Origin: JAZUOT01 sp045604805
GTDB taxonomy: Bacteria; Bacillota; Clostridia; Oscillospirales; Acutalibacteraceae
Assembly: GCA_045604805.1 (NCBI GenBank)
Contig: JAZUOT010000006.1
Coordinates: 1 to 50,302, forward strand
DNA: 50,302 nt
Direction: 5' to 3'
Shown: piece by piece, positions 1 to 8,286 of the stretch
How the letters are laid out: every line of letters begins with the position of its first letter
Numbering within the stretch: the first letter of the stretch is position 1
The notes under the pieces: model-generated
What the model was told of the DNA's origin: nothing
Database searches by the model: none
What the model saw: the letters and a program-made list of their open reading frames with translations, nothing else
Program-made: the position numbers and the translations under genes

Positions 1-105
1 TATTTCGCAAGGCTCTATTTTTATTCCATGCTCGCCTAAATAACTCCTTAATTCAGCTTCATCTCGACATTCCTCTATTTCTTTATGTATCGTTTGCTTG
101 TTCAT
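1..105 (-). CDS. N-terminus of a double-glycine-leader-type protein (partial, runs off left edge)
   Basis: Thirty-five codons are visible, beginning at an ATG at 105 and staying open to the window edge. A GAGGT ribosome binding site lies 8 bases upstream, and a good promoter sits further up (165-194). The peptide starts MNKQTIHKEIEECRDEAELR and continues with a Gly-x-x-x-x-Gly turn and IKIEP. This lines up with the leaders of the three large proteins elsewhere in this window: the E-C-[KR]-D motif, an acidic/Leu helix, a Gly before a short strand, then an acidic stretch. The expected Gly-Gly motif and passenger lie outside the window. Function is unknown. Identity as a fourth family member is inferred from the leader alone, which is short, so a chance resemblance is possible. 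Confidence 0.7.
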   Translation of the reverse strand, partial: MNKQTIHKEIEECRDEAELRSYLGEHGIKIEPCEI

Positions 106-164
106 TTCCTATTACCTCAAATAAATTTAAAATAATTTTCCTAAAATACCAATCCTAATTTTAC

Positions 165-194
165 ATTCTACATTAGAATAATTTTTCTTGTCAA
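165..194 (-). promoter_or_regulatory. Sigma-70-type promoter for the left-edge leader gene
   Basis: On the minus strand, TTGACA (194-189) is followed after 18 bases by TAGAAT (170-165). That is a perfect -35 and a 5/6 -10. It lies about 60 bases before the ATG at 105, leaving a short untranslated leader. Confidence 0.6.
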
Positions 195-225
195 GGAAAT
201 ATCTTTTCAACGCCACAATAAAAAA

Positions 226-353
226 TAATATTGAAATCAGTTTAGCGGCTACCCCACTCTTAGAAGAAGTTTTGAGCTTATGGAAAGCTCGCAGTTTATA
301 GTGTGGCTGGCATGGCCGGTACAACGACTTTCTGTAATATTGAAATCATTTTA
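226..353. repeat. Pair of 19-bp direct repeats flanking about 90 bp
   Basis: The 19-mer taatattgaaatcagttta at 226-244 recurs at 335-353 with one change (t for g). The 90 bp between contain small inverted elements (gagctt/aagctc and ggctggcatggcc) and are noticeably richer in GC than the flanks. No open reading frame of note is present. This could be the footprint of a small insertion, a local duplication or a structured RNA element. The sequence alone does not decide. Confidence 0.4.
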
Positions 354-398
354 ATTATATACTACCCTATACAGTGTGATGTTTACTTTTAATTCTGG

Positions 399-1850
399 GT
401 GATTTTGTGTATTATGAATACCGATGGATTTGTAAATAAATATATTCGCAATGAAAGTTTGTTCCGAATACTTTATGCCTCAAGTATGCTTTTAAGTTTT
501 GTTTGCATAATAGAAATTCCTTTCCAAATTGCGACATATATTCTGATGCTCTGGTCTGTATTTTTGATTATAAATAAATTTAAGACGGGGGTATTGAAAA
601 ATATAAAGTATGTCGAGCTTTTATTTTTGTTTTTAAGTTCGATGCTTGTTACGACTTTTCTTAATATAACCAGCCACTTTTTTATGAATGTTTTAATTTT
701 TTATCATGTAGCCATATGTTTTTTTATATTTTATGGTATGCACGCTGAACAAAACAAAACAAAATTAAAAAAAGAAATGCTTACTTTTTTTTGCTTGGTT
801 ATACGTATATCTACCATTCTGTCTCTGCTAGGAATGATTATCACTGTATTTTGGCCTCAAACAGAAATACTAGGATACAGACTAGGACTGATCGACAACA
901 GATATACTGGTGTTTATACTAACCCAAATTTATCTGCGTTTATGTCGGTTGTTGGCATTATATTTTGTCACATAATTTTTAATTATAACTTAACTTATAA
1001 GAATTTTGGTAAAACTAAAGGAACTATTTTAAAAAATAAATTTTTATTATTTTCTGCCATCGTAAATTATATTACTCTGTTGCTATCTGATTCGAATGCA
1101 TCATTACTTTTTATTTTACTTTATCTCCTTATATTTTCCCTATGCTACAATCTTAAATTAACTTACCGTAAAAATAAAAAAAACAGAATATTAAATTTGA
1201 TATTGATTACGATAATCTGCTTACTTATAGGAATATGTGTAATATTTATGCGTATAGGCATACAGAACTCCGTTGCATGGTTTATTAATGTAATTCATTC
1301 TGTTGAATACTCTCCAACAACTGCAGATTTACAGAACATAGATAATGTTATTTCACTTGGCAGAAACAATACTGAATACGAAATTTCAAGTGGAAGGATT
1401 GATTCTATTCAAAAATCAATCTCTCTGCTTTCTTATAAACCAATTTGGGGAGTAGGGAAAGAAAATATCATTAAATTTGGCGCTGATTACTTACAAGAAG
1501 GTTTCTTGTTTTTTGACTTACATAACGGATATCTTAGTATTTTAGTAGCATATGGTATTGTGGGGGCATTTATTTTCATCTTTATTGCATACCATATATC
1601 TAGGGATCACTTTTATGCATTATCTAGATTCATCAATAAAGGTGAAGGTACAAATTTTACATCAATGTTTTCGTGTCTGATAGCATATTGTGCATATAGC
1701 TTTTTTGAAAGAGCACTGTTGCTCAATATAAGTTTTATGGTAATTTTTTTCTGGATGCTTTTAGGTTATACAACTACATATGTTGTTCATACAAACAAAA
1801 TCAAAGTAAAAGTTAATGACAATAAAATACAAATACCTGTAGGCATTTAA
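399..1850 (+). CDS. O-antigen ligase/polymerase-like (Wzy-type) membrane protein
   Basis: The protein has 483 residues with about ten hydrophobic segments spread over its length. A larger hydrophilic loop between the later segments (roughly residues 305-380) ends in a DLHNGYL motif directly before the next membrane helix. This layout and the His-Asn-Gly motif are typical of the Wzy/WaaL O-antigen ligase superfamily, which polymerises or transfers lipid-linked glycans outside the membrane. In a Gram-positive context the product would be a capsular or wall polysaccharide. The start at 399 is GTG; an ATG at 414 is equally possible, as neither has a strong ribosome binding site. No other glycan genes are adjacent except an SGNH hydrolase facing it, so the substrate cannot be stated. 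Confidence 0.75.
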   Translation: MILCIMNTDGFVNKYIRNESLFRILYASSMLLSFVCIIEIPFQIATYILMLWSVFLIINKFKTGVLKNIKYVELLFLFLSSMLVTTFLNITSHFFMNVLIFYHVAICFFIFYGMHAEQNKTKLKKEMLTFFCLVIRISTILSLLGMIITVFWPQTEILGYRLGLIDNRYTGVYTNPNLSAFMSVVGIIFCHIIFNYNLTYKNFGKTKGTILKNKFLLFSAIVNYITLLLSDSNASLLFILLYLLIFSLCYNLKLTYRKNKKNRILNLILITIICLLIGICVIFMRIGIQNSVAWFINVIHSVEYSPTTADLQNIDNVISLGRNNTEYEISSGRIDSIQKSISLLSYKPIWGVGKENIIKFGADYLQEGFLFFDLHNGYLSILVAYGIVGAFIFIFIAYHISRDHFYALSRFINKGEGTNFTSMFSCLIAYCAYSFFERALLLNISFMVIFFWMLLGYTTTYVVHTNKIKVKVNDNKIQIPVGI

Positions 1851-1940
1851 TTATTTATGAGTAAATCATAGGCCAAAATAGATAGATAAAAGTTTATATT
1901 TCGCAGTATATAAATACATTTTAATGTACAGTACAAAATA

Positions 1941-2627
1941 TTATGTAAAGAATTTGCAAAACACATCTCCCAAGAATTTGTGTCCAAGTTCGCTTAAATG
2001 TATACCATCTACACATAAGTAATCCGATAAATTTTTGATGCTTAGAAATTCACTTCTGACATCGATAAGCGGAACTGAGCGCATATGTGATATTTTTTCT
2101 ATTGCATATGAATACATCTCTTGATTTCTATATATAGTAGATTTTTCTTTCAACCAAGTTATTATATTTTCTTCTTTAACATTTGGCAGAGATGTTATCC
2201 AATTGAAATATCTATTAGAATCTATGGGAGGCAAATTCATAAGTATAGGCTGAATTCCATTGTTCATTAGTTCACTGATAAAGTAATTTATATTTTGAGT
2301 GAATTTACTCAAACAAACATTGGCATGATGCTCATGAAATGGATTTTGGGATATTTCTTGCCACACATGATCGCAATCATTTCCACCTAATTCTATAAGA
2401 GCGGCATCCTCTTGTGGATTTTTATCTAGATATGATTTAAGCGAGAAAATGGCCTTGCTTGAGGTACAACCGAATTTAGAAAAATTTTTCACTTTAATTT
2501 GTGTCTTCTCCCTTAATATGTTTATAGCTCCCATCTTTGATATACAGTACTTGTTTTTTACGGTATCCCAAATTATACCCTTTAGTATGGAATCACCCCA
2601 TATGGATATATGATCAAATTTAAGCAT
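1941..2627 (-). CDS. SGNH/GDSL-family hydrolase
   Basis: This is a 228-residue protein with the SGNH blocks in order. Block I is WGDSI with the nucleophile Ser13. A block II Gly lies in SKFGCTSS near residue 53. Block III is ELGGNDCD. Block V is DGIHLSELGH with Asp207 and His210. Such enzymes remove acyl or ester groups from lipids, glycans or peptidoglycan. No signal peptide or membrane segment is seen, so it is probably cytoplasmic. The ATG at 2627 has an AAAGGAG site about 10 bases upstream. It converges on the O-antigen-ligase-like gene, and a role in trimming acetylated surface glycan is possible but only inferred. Family assignment is secure; the substrate is unknown. Confidence 0.82.
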   Translation of the reverse strand: MLKFDHISIWGDSILKGIIWDTVKNKYCISKMGAINILREKTQIKVKNFSKFGCTSSKAIFSLKSYLDKNPQEDAALIELGGNDCDHVWQEISQNPFHEHHANVCLSKFTQNINYFISELMNNGIQPILMNLPPIDSNRYFNWITSLPNVKEENIITWLKEKSTIYRNQEMYSYAIEKISHMRSVPLIDVRSEFLSIKNLSDYLCVDGIHLSELGHKFLGDVFCKFFT

Positions 2628-2862
2628 AATCCAGTGGCTCCTTTAACTTTTCCAAAATTGTATGAATACAGTGTAGCACTGAAATATCAAAAAGTCACTG
2701 AACTAGCAGCTTTTGGCACTATACTGAAGAATAAGGTCACTGTAGAAGTGAAAATTTCAACTCTACATCTTGGAGAATATTAAATCTACAGGTGCACTTT
2801 CTTCAGGAATTTATGCTATACCTGCTTTTTTAAGCAAACTATTGGTAGTGTCAAAAAAATAA
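2610..2862 (+). pseudogene. Possible gene debris: two short overlapping open frames
   Basis: One open frame starts at an ATG at 2610 and runs 57 codons to a stop at 2781-2783. It overlaps the 5' end of the divergent hydrolase. The +1 frame is open from about 2752 to a stop at 2860-2862 and reads IKSTGALSSGIYAIPAFLSK near its end, a protein-like mix of Gly, Ala, Leu and Pro. The pair could be the tail of a gene broken by a frameshift, or simply random. I do not recognise either piece and there is no clear ribosome binding site. This is offered as a weak candidate. Confidence 0.2.
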
Positions 2863-3092
2863 GTATAAACTCTTTTTAGTTAATAGTCGTGGTGATAAAA
2901 AAAATCACTGCAACTATTTGTAAAGTATATTAATTTACGATAACTTATGTTTGCTACAAATATGTAAGCATAAGATGTATGTCGGGATATTTTTTTAACA
3001 TAAAATTCAGGAAACCTTACTAATTTAATCTCAAAACTTTTTCTAGAGAAATTAAGAGCAGACCTCTGCACCAAAATTTTTTTATTTCCCTA

Positions 3093-3123
3093 TTGGCTTT
3101 TTGTGGGGGTGGAGGTATATAAT
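3093..3123 (+). promoter_or_regulatory. Possible promoter of the 1538-residue leader protein
   Basis: A perfect TATAAT (3118-3123) lies 41 bases before the ATG at 3165. The best -35 partner is TTGGCT at 3093-3098 with a long 19-base spacer, so only the -10 is convincing. An AGGAGG ribosome binding site follows at about 3150. Confidence 0.35.
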
Positions 3124-3164
3124 ATAGATATAGGTGTTTTGTCTTTACTGAGGAGGCTTTTGAG

Positions 3165-6100
3165 ATGACTGAGAAAATTTTGTCCAAAGATTTGTGTGGC
3201 TTAAGCAAAAAGGAAATAAAACTACTCACAGAATGTAAAGACAAAGAAGAAGCGATTGAGCAATTTAGAATTCTGGGTTACAAGGTAGATTCTGCTGATT
3301 TAGATGCGATAAAGCTTGCGTATGAAAGAAGAAATGAAACATCAGATGCAAGCATCTTGGATCTTGAGCAGCTAGAGCAAGTAGCTGGTGGGTTTGAGAT
3401 GCGTGCAAAATCGACAATTGGTAAAGAATATCTTAACAATATAAAACACATTTTTCCTGCTGCCTGCGAAGTTGGAACACTAGATGAGAATACTGTGAAT
3501 GATTTTGTGGAGTCTGCTAAAAAAGAATGTGCCCAGCGAAATCTTGAGGAAGAACCGCTTGGCAGAATGATGACGACTACCATAGAAAAAGTAGTGCGTG
3601 GCGATATGCAAGAAAATTACGAAAATTGTGGAGGATCTGTCAAAGAAGTTGAAGGATTTAATTTTCATGATAATAAATCATTATATAGTGATATTAAAGC
3701 AGTAGCTATAAAAATTTACAATGATCACGGCAACGAAAAGGTTACTTTAGAAGAAATCGTAAGAACAGCAATGTATATAGTGTCGTTTACTGGCGATATA
3801 CAGCTAAATGTAGAATCGCCTGAAACTTCTTTTTCTGTGAATGTACATTATCGGGATGCTGAAACCACAGCTGAAACAAGATACGACGGAAGCCGTAATC
3901 TGCTAAATCCTAAAGTTTTATTAGAAATGTTGAATGAAAACATAAGAGAGTTGAATGAAAACAAAAGAGAAGGGGAATATGAAATTAACGAGCTGCCCAA
4001 TGATTACCTTCTTGATAATGATTATATTAATTATTTGTCAGATCTTTTTGTTTATGTTGACGAAAAAGGCGATGTGGAATTTAACCAGGTAGCATTTGAT
4101 AATATATTAAAAATGCTGGAAAAAGGAAAACTTTACTCCATCATAGAAGTGACAACTGCTCTCTGCGAAAATGCCTCATGGAAGGAACTGAAGGAATTTA
4201 GGGAGAAAAATTTAGGTGATAGTGATATAAACTATTTATTACGTCAGTATAATACATCACCTTTATTATCTTATGAAGAAGTTCCTAGTAACGATCAAAA
4301 TGAAGATCAAAATGAAGATGAAAATGAAGATGAAAATGAAAATATAGTAGATGTAGCAGAAGACGTAGTAGAATCGATTTGTTTAGAACTTGAGGAAGAG
4401 GAAGAGGAAGAGGAAATAAACATAGTATCTATGTCCAAAGAAGTACAACGAGACTTAAACTTGTACCATGACAGTGAAGATTCTGCTATTGACGACACAT
4501 CCTCATCTTCAGGAGAATCAAGCGACGAGGAGGGAACGCAATCTTTACCATTGCCACATCCCACGGTGTTGACAGACAAAGAAATAACAGATCTTTGCGC
4601 TGAAGCAATCAGCAGCGCTGAGAAAGTTCAAGAATACGGAAAAATAAAAGCCAAAATGATAAAAGACTTTAGAAGTAAAATGTCTGAAGCAGTGGAAATT
4701 TGTAAGAAAACAGAAGTATCTAATGATGATAAGATGCAATTAGCCTTCAAAATAAAAATAGAAGAGGCATATGGAGCTAAAAAAGAATCTGGTTTTAAGT
4801 GCGTAATGCACGATATGCAGTGGGAGATAGAAAGACAACTGAAAGTAAAAAATATAAATTCACTTGAAGAGTACAAATTAAAAGAAGAAATAAAAAAAGC
4901 ATTATGTAATGAGGGAAAAGAGATATTAAATATATTTTGGGAAAGTACGTTAGCTTCCTTAAAAGAAATATTGAAAGCAGGAAAAGAAGACTGCGTAGTA
5001 CCATTCCTAGAGAATGCAACACAGGGATTTTATGCTTGTACTTTTGGAGGACCGTTGGGATATGATCTAGGAAATCTGATAACAGAATGGGAGGAAAATA
5101 AAAAAATAACTGAAGATGAAGCATTCGAATTACGAATAAAAGCAGTACAAAATTATGCTAATAGCGGGAAAGAAGCATTAGAGTTTTATTCTTCAAAACT
5201 AAAAACTCTCATCGACAAGTTAGAACTAAAAAAAGGATACTTAAAATTTCTAGAACAACTAGAAAAAAGTATAGGAAATATCTGTACAAGTCAGGAGATA
5301 AATCATGTAAATAAAGTGATCGACTATGAGAAAAAACTAGTAAGAGGAAAACTAGTAAGAGGAGAAAGTAAAGGTACAGAGGGACAATTAATTATTGAAG
5401 CGATGGTAAATGCAGCAAAATGCCAGTATGATTTGCAGAGTGCTTTAGAAACAAAAAAGAAAAGTATAGGATTAACAAAGTCGTCAGACTATTTGGAAAG
5501 ATTAGAAAAAGCGCTGGAAAATAAGCATAAGGAAATAAAGAACGCATTTAAAAAGCATTTTGAAAATATATCTAAAATGATGAGGGAAGATAAGTTAATA
5601 GATGAAAAGGAAGCTTACAAATTAAAAATAGCTGCAATTGAATATATGTTTGATAAAGAGAGCGAATTATTTGACGACCAAAATAAAAAAATATCTGAAA
5701 TGCGATCTAGTAAACAAATAAATGCAATAGATGAGTACAATTTAAAAAACTTTGCATGGGAAAAGAAGTTTGAGAGCCAGACAGACTTATTACGGTTACT
5801 ACTTAAAGTTAAAACGGAACATAATGTACCAGAATCAGAGATAGAAGGAAATATAGAACGACATATACAAGAACTGTATAGATCTGAAAGACAATGGTTT
5901 GGAGAGAAAATAAAGAACGCTAAGCAACAAGAAAAAGATAAAGATAAACGAGAATACGTAATATTAGCAACATTCACTCTATATAATAACAGAATAAGGA
6001 TAAGAAGGATTTTCTATGATTTTGAAGCAGCCAAACAAACTGAAATAGAAGTTAAAAAATCAGCAATAGGCAGTTTTTATGATTTTATGATGAAAGAAGC

Positions 6101-7781
6101 AGATGATGAGTTTTCGACTTATGAAGAGGAAGCGAATCGAATGCTTGGAGACGAAACAGAAAAAGCACTTTTACTAAGACATGCAATGGAAACGCGCCTT
6201 GCAAGAAAGAAGATAGCGGAAGATGTCGCGTATAAAGAGCGAGAAAAACTAGCCGAAACAGAAGATGAGAAAGCACTAGCAAAAGCAACTATGTTAAAAA
6301 ATAAACTAGAAATAATACCTGATGAGTATTGGTGTCAAATAGAAGACGCCCCAAAAAATTTAAATAGTATAAAATCAATAGCAGAGGAAATGCTTAAATG
6401 CAGCGCAGATTTGATGCGTGAAATGGATGAAGAAAAAATAAAAGCAATTCCAAAGGAAAATTATTCTAAGCGCAACGAAATAATAAGCAAAATGTTTAAC
6501 AATAGAATTTTCTGGGTAAAGCAAAACTTTCTGGAAAAGATAATGCGATTATCAGAGGAGCTTAAAGAAGAAAATCAGGAACTATCAGAAAAATTACGAT
6601 CATTCGGACTAGAACAATATGATAAGGAACTACAAAAAGTAGCAGAGGAAAGCTTAGAGAAACGAATAGAAGCAATAAATAATTACTTTGATGGAAAGGA
6701 AGAAACTTCTTCTGATCCCGTTAAACCCGTTAAATATGAGCGTTTCAAACTAGGATTCGAAGCAACTACAATGTACTGTAAAGACAAAGTATTTGTGACA
6801 TTTTTATATTATGACAGTTTAATAAAGTATGAAGTAAACAAAGAAGTACTAGAAGGAGAAATAGAAAAAATAAAAAACCAACCACAAGAATTACAAGAAA
6901 AGCTTAAAAATTTCATAAGTGAATACAGGTACTTCCTAGGAGAAAAGCAATTATCCAGAGAGAAAATACTTGAAGCTAGAAAATTAATAACAAAGGAAAT
7001 GGCATTAGGAATGAAAGACATTTTTTCAAAATCGTATATAGAGCTGAAAAAGAGCAGTATAGACAGTAAAGAAGAATGGTTGGAAGAATTACGACAGTCA
7101 GCATTACATCATCTCGCACTAGGATCAGCACAATTTTGCTTATTTGATGTGCTAAAAAATACAAATCTAAGTGAAGAAATATTAAAAGGAAAGTTAAATG
7201 AAGCAGCAGAAAATACAGCTAGATTAATAGTAAATCACATAACAAATGTATCAATAGCATTCTTATCAGAAGAAGGAGGATACGATAAAGATAAAAAACT
7301 TCTGCAATTAATTGAAGAGCTAATAAACACTTTAGAACAAAATGAAAATATTCTAGAAGACTTTGAACTTGATGATGGTGAAAAGGAAATAGCGAAGGGC
7401 TACCTAGAAAGTCTAAAAACCATGAAAGAAAAATGTATAGTGAGACCTGCACCGAAGAAAACTGAGATTGTTTCTTCATTTGTATCCTCAGCTGTATACT
7501 TTGCTGGTAGTATTGCGATTGGAGGATTACTTTTTTTGCCTGCAATGCCTTTGGTGATATTGTTGACGTGTGTATCAGCAACATCGGCTTGCTTAGGTTT
7601 TTTTGCTGCCTATATCATAAGGGCTATTCGTGCTACAGTAAATCGTAATAAAATTGGTGAATACAACCAACAGGCTTTGCTATACCGACATACTTTGTTG
7701 CGGCAATATTCTGAAGACGATAGTCTAAACTGGTGGTATAACATAGATAAATACGAGTATAATCAGTGTATAAATCCGTAA
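3165..7781 (+). CDS. Giant double-glycine-leader protein with coiled-coil body and C-terminal membrane segment (1538 aa)
   Basis: Residues 1-76 form a leader: a Leu/Lys helix, then TECKDKEEA at 22-30, a GYKVDSADL turn, and LDLEQLEQVAGG ending in Gly75-Gly76. This resembles Nif11-type/bacteriocin double-glycine leaders. The passenger is unusually large. Residues 77-370 look globular. About 377-460 is acidic low complexity: four D-[QE]-N-E units, a poly-Glu run near 410 and a Ser/Asp/Glu cluster near 446-457. From about 460 to 1430 it is Lys/Glu-rich and helical, with a diverged motif of the form I-x-x-x-[DE]-[AE]-Y-x-L-K-x-x-A near residues 565, 648, 812 and 851. Residues about 1434-1485 are a hydrophobic, Gly/Ala-rich double segment followed by a basic and polar tail. 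The ATG at 3165 has AGGAGG at good spacing. The gene stands alone before secG. I recognise no enzyme domain; the function is unknown. Export through a peptidase-containing ABC transporter is inference from the leader. Confidence 0.85.
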   Translation: MTEKILSKDLCGLSKKEIKLLTECKDKEEAIEQFRILGYKVDSADLDAIKLAYERRNETSDASILDLEQLEQVAGGFEMRAKSTIGKEYLNNIKHIFPAACEVGTLDENTVNDFVESAKKECAQRNLEEEPLGRMMTTTIEKVVRGDMQENYENCGGSVKEVEGFNFHDNKSLYSDIKAVAIKIYNDHGNEKVTLEEIVRTAMYIVSFTGDIQLNVESPETSFSVNVHYRDAETTAETRYDGSRNLLNPKVLLEMLNENIRELNENKREGEYEINELPNDYLLDNDYINYLSDLFVYVDEKGDVEFNQVAFDNILKMLEKGKLYSIIEVTTALCENASWKELKEFREKNLGDSDINYLLRQYNTSPLLSYEEVPSNDQNEDQNEDENEDENENIVDVAEDVVESICLELEEEEEEEEINIVSMSKEVQRDLNLYHDSEDSAIDDTSSSSGESSDEEGTQSLPLPHPTVLTDKEITDLCAEAISSAEKVQEYGKIKAKMIKDFRSKMSEAVEICKKTEVSNDDKMQLAFKIKIEEAYGAKKESGFKCVMHDMQWEIERQLKVKNINSLEEYKLKEEIKKALCNEGKEILNIFWESTLASLKEILKAGKEDCVVPFLENATQGFYACTFGGPLGYDLGNLITEWEENKKITEDEAFELRIKAVQNYANSGKEALEFYSSKLKTLIDKLELKKGYLKFLEQLEKSIGNICTSQEINHVNKVIDYEKKLVRGKLVRGESKGTEGQLIIEAMVNAAKCQYDLQSALETKKKSIGLTKSSDYLERLEKALENKHKEIKNAFKKHFENISKMMREDKLIDEKEAYKLKIAAIEYMFDKESELFDDQNKKISEMRSSKQINAIDEYNLKNFAWEKKFESQTDLLRLLLKVKTEHNVPESEIEGNIERHIQELYRSERQWFGEKIKNAKQQEKDKDKREYVILATFTLYNNRIRIRRIFYDFEAAKQTEIEVKKSAIGSFYDFMMKEADDEFSTYEEEANRMLGDETEKALLLRHAMETRLARKKIAEDVAYKEREKLAETEDEKALAKATMLKNKLEIIPDEYWCQIEDAPKNLNSIKSIAEEMLKCSADLMREMDEEKIKAIPKENYSKRNEIISKMFNNRIFWVKQNFLEKIMRLSEELKEENQELSEKLRSFGLEQYDKELQKVAEESLEKRIEAINNYFDGKEETSSDPVKPVKYERFKLGFEATTMYCKDKVFVTFLYYDSLIKYEVNKEVLEGEIEKIKNQPQELQEKLKNFISEYRYFLGEKQLSREKILEARKLITKEMALGMKDIFSKSYIELKKSSIDSKEEWLEELRQSALHHLALGSAQFCLFDVLKNTNLSEEILKGKLNEAAENTARLIVNHITNVSIAFLSEEGGYDKDKKLLQLIEELINTLEQNENILEDFELDDGEKEIAKGYLESLKTMKEKCIVRPAPKKTEIVSSFVSSAVYFAGSIAIGGLLFLPAMPLVILLTCVSATSACLGFFAAYIIRAIRATVNRNKIGEYNQQALLYRHTLLRQYSEDDSLNWWYNIDKYEYNQCINP
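4293..4340 (+). repeat. Four 12-bp tandem units encoding D-[QE]-N-E
   Basis: Units gatcaaaatgaa (two copies) and gatgaaaatgaa (two copies) lie head to tail inside the 1538-residue leader protein. The unit length is a multiple of three, so gain or loss would change the acidic tract without shifting the frame. A 12-bp purine-rich array of similar composition lies in the right-edge leader gene. Confidence 0.8.
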
Positions 7782-7841
7782 ACCTTTGAATGACGGTAGT
7801 AACTATCAAATCATAGGTTCTATGGCTTATCTTTTCCACAT

Positions 7842-7870
7842 TTGTAAAACGGTAACATTTATGATAATCT
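7842..7870 (+). promoter_or_regulatory. Possible secG promoter
   Basis: TTGTAA (7842-7847) and TAATCT (7865-7870) are separated by 17 bases and lie about 55 bases before secG. Both boxes deviate from consensus, so this is tentative. Confidence 0.35.
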
Positions 7871-7923
7871 TTGCAGAGTGGGTTGTGTTTTTTGCATTCG
7901 TAAATTGACTTGGAGGTTTTAAA

Positions 7924-8175
7924 ATGTCTGTAGTGGAGTGGATTTGTGGGAGTGCATTGATATTATTTGCAATAGCTATTATAGCTGTGGTGTTATTACA
8001 GGAAGGCCATCAAAAAGATTTAGGAACAGTCACAGGTGGTGCAGATACTTTTTTTGACAAAAATAGAGCTAGGTCCATAGACGCTTTTCTTGCACGCTGG
8101 ACTAAAATAATCGCAGTTGGATTTTTTATATTAGTGATAGCTATAAATATAGTTTCATTTATGGCACAGATGTAG
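7924..8175 (+). CDS. secG: Preprotein translocase subunit SecG
   Basis: This 83-residue protein has two membrane helices (about 7-26 and 59-80) separated by a polar loop. The loop contains a Gly/Thr-rich segment followed by FFDKNRARSIDAFLAR, the hallmark of bacterial SecG. SecG is the small accessory subunit of the SecYEG channel that assists SecA-driven export. The ATG at 7924 is preceded by TTGGAGG at ideal spacing. Length is normal for the family. It stands just downstream of the giant leader protein but is separated from it by a promoter-like region and is followed by a clear terminator, so it is probably a monocistronic housekeeping gene unrelated to its neighbour. Confidence 0.93.
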   Translation: MSVVEWICGSALILFAIAIIAVVLLQEGHQKDLGTVTGGADTFFDKNRARSIDAFLARWTKIIAVGFFILVIAINIVSFMAQM

Positions 8176-8226
8176 ATTAGTAATTTAAATTATACAAAGC
8201 TTAAGTATAACAGCTTTAGTTTATAT

Positions 8227-8256
8227 TGCCCCTTTTATAGGGGCACATTTTTTATT
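8227..8256 (+). terminator. Intrinsic terminator after secG
   Basis: A perfect 7-bp stem, tgcccct (8227-8233) with aggggca (8239-8245), closes a 5-base loop and is followed within two bases by six T. It separates secG from pheS. Confidence 0.8.
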
Positions 8257-8286
8257 TGTTCATACAAGATCGAGGGAGTTAATTTT

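Noticed and set aside
241..334. Possible tRNA or structured RNA between the direct repeats
   Set aside because: Small inverted elements exist but no acceptor stem, T-loop GTTCRA motif or CCA end is visible.
4307..4579. Ser-rich minus-strand frame in the giant leader gene
   Set aside because: It is the antisense reading of the acidic repeats and has no start signal.
3165..7781. Classical RiPP/bacteriocin precursor
   Set aside because: The leader fits, but the passenger is more than a thousand residues and no modification or immunity genes are nearby, so it was not called a bacteriocin.
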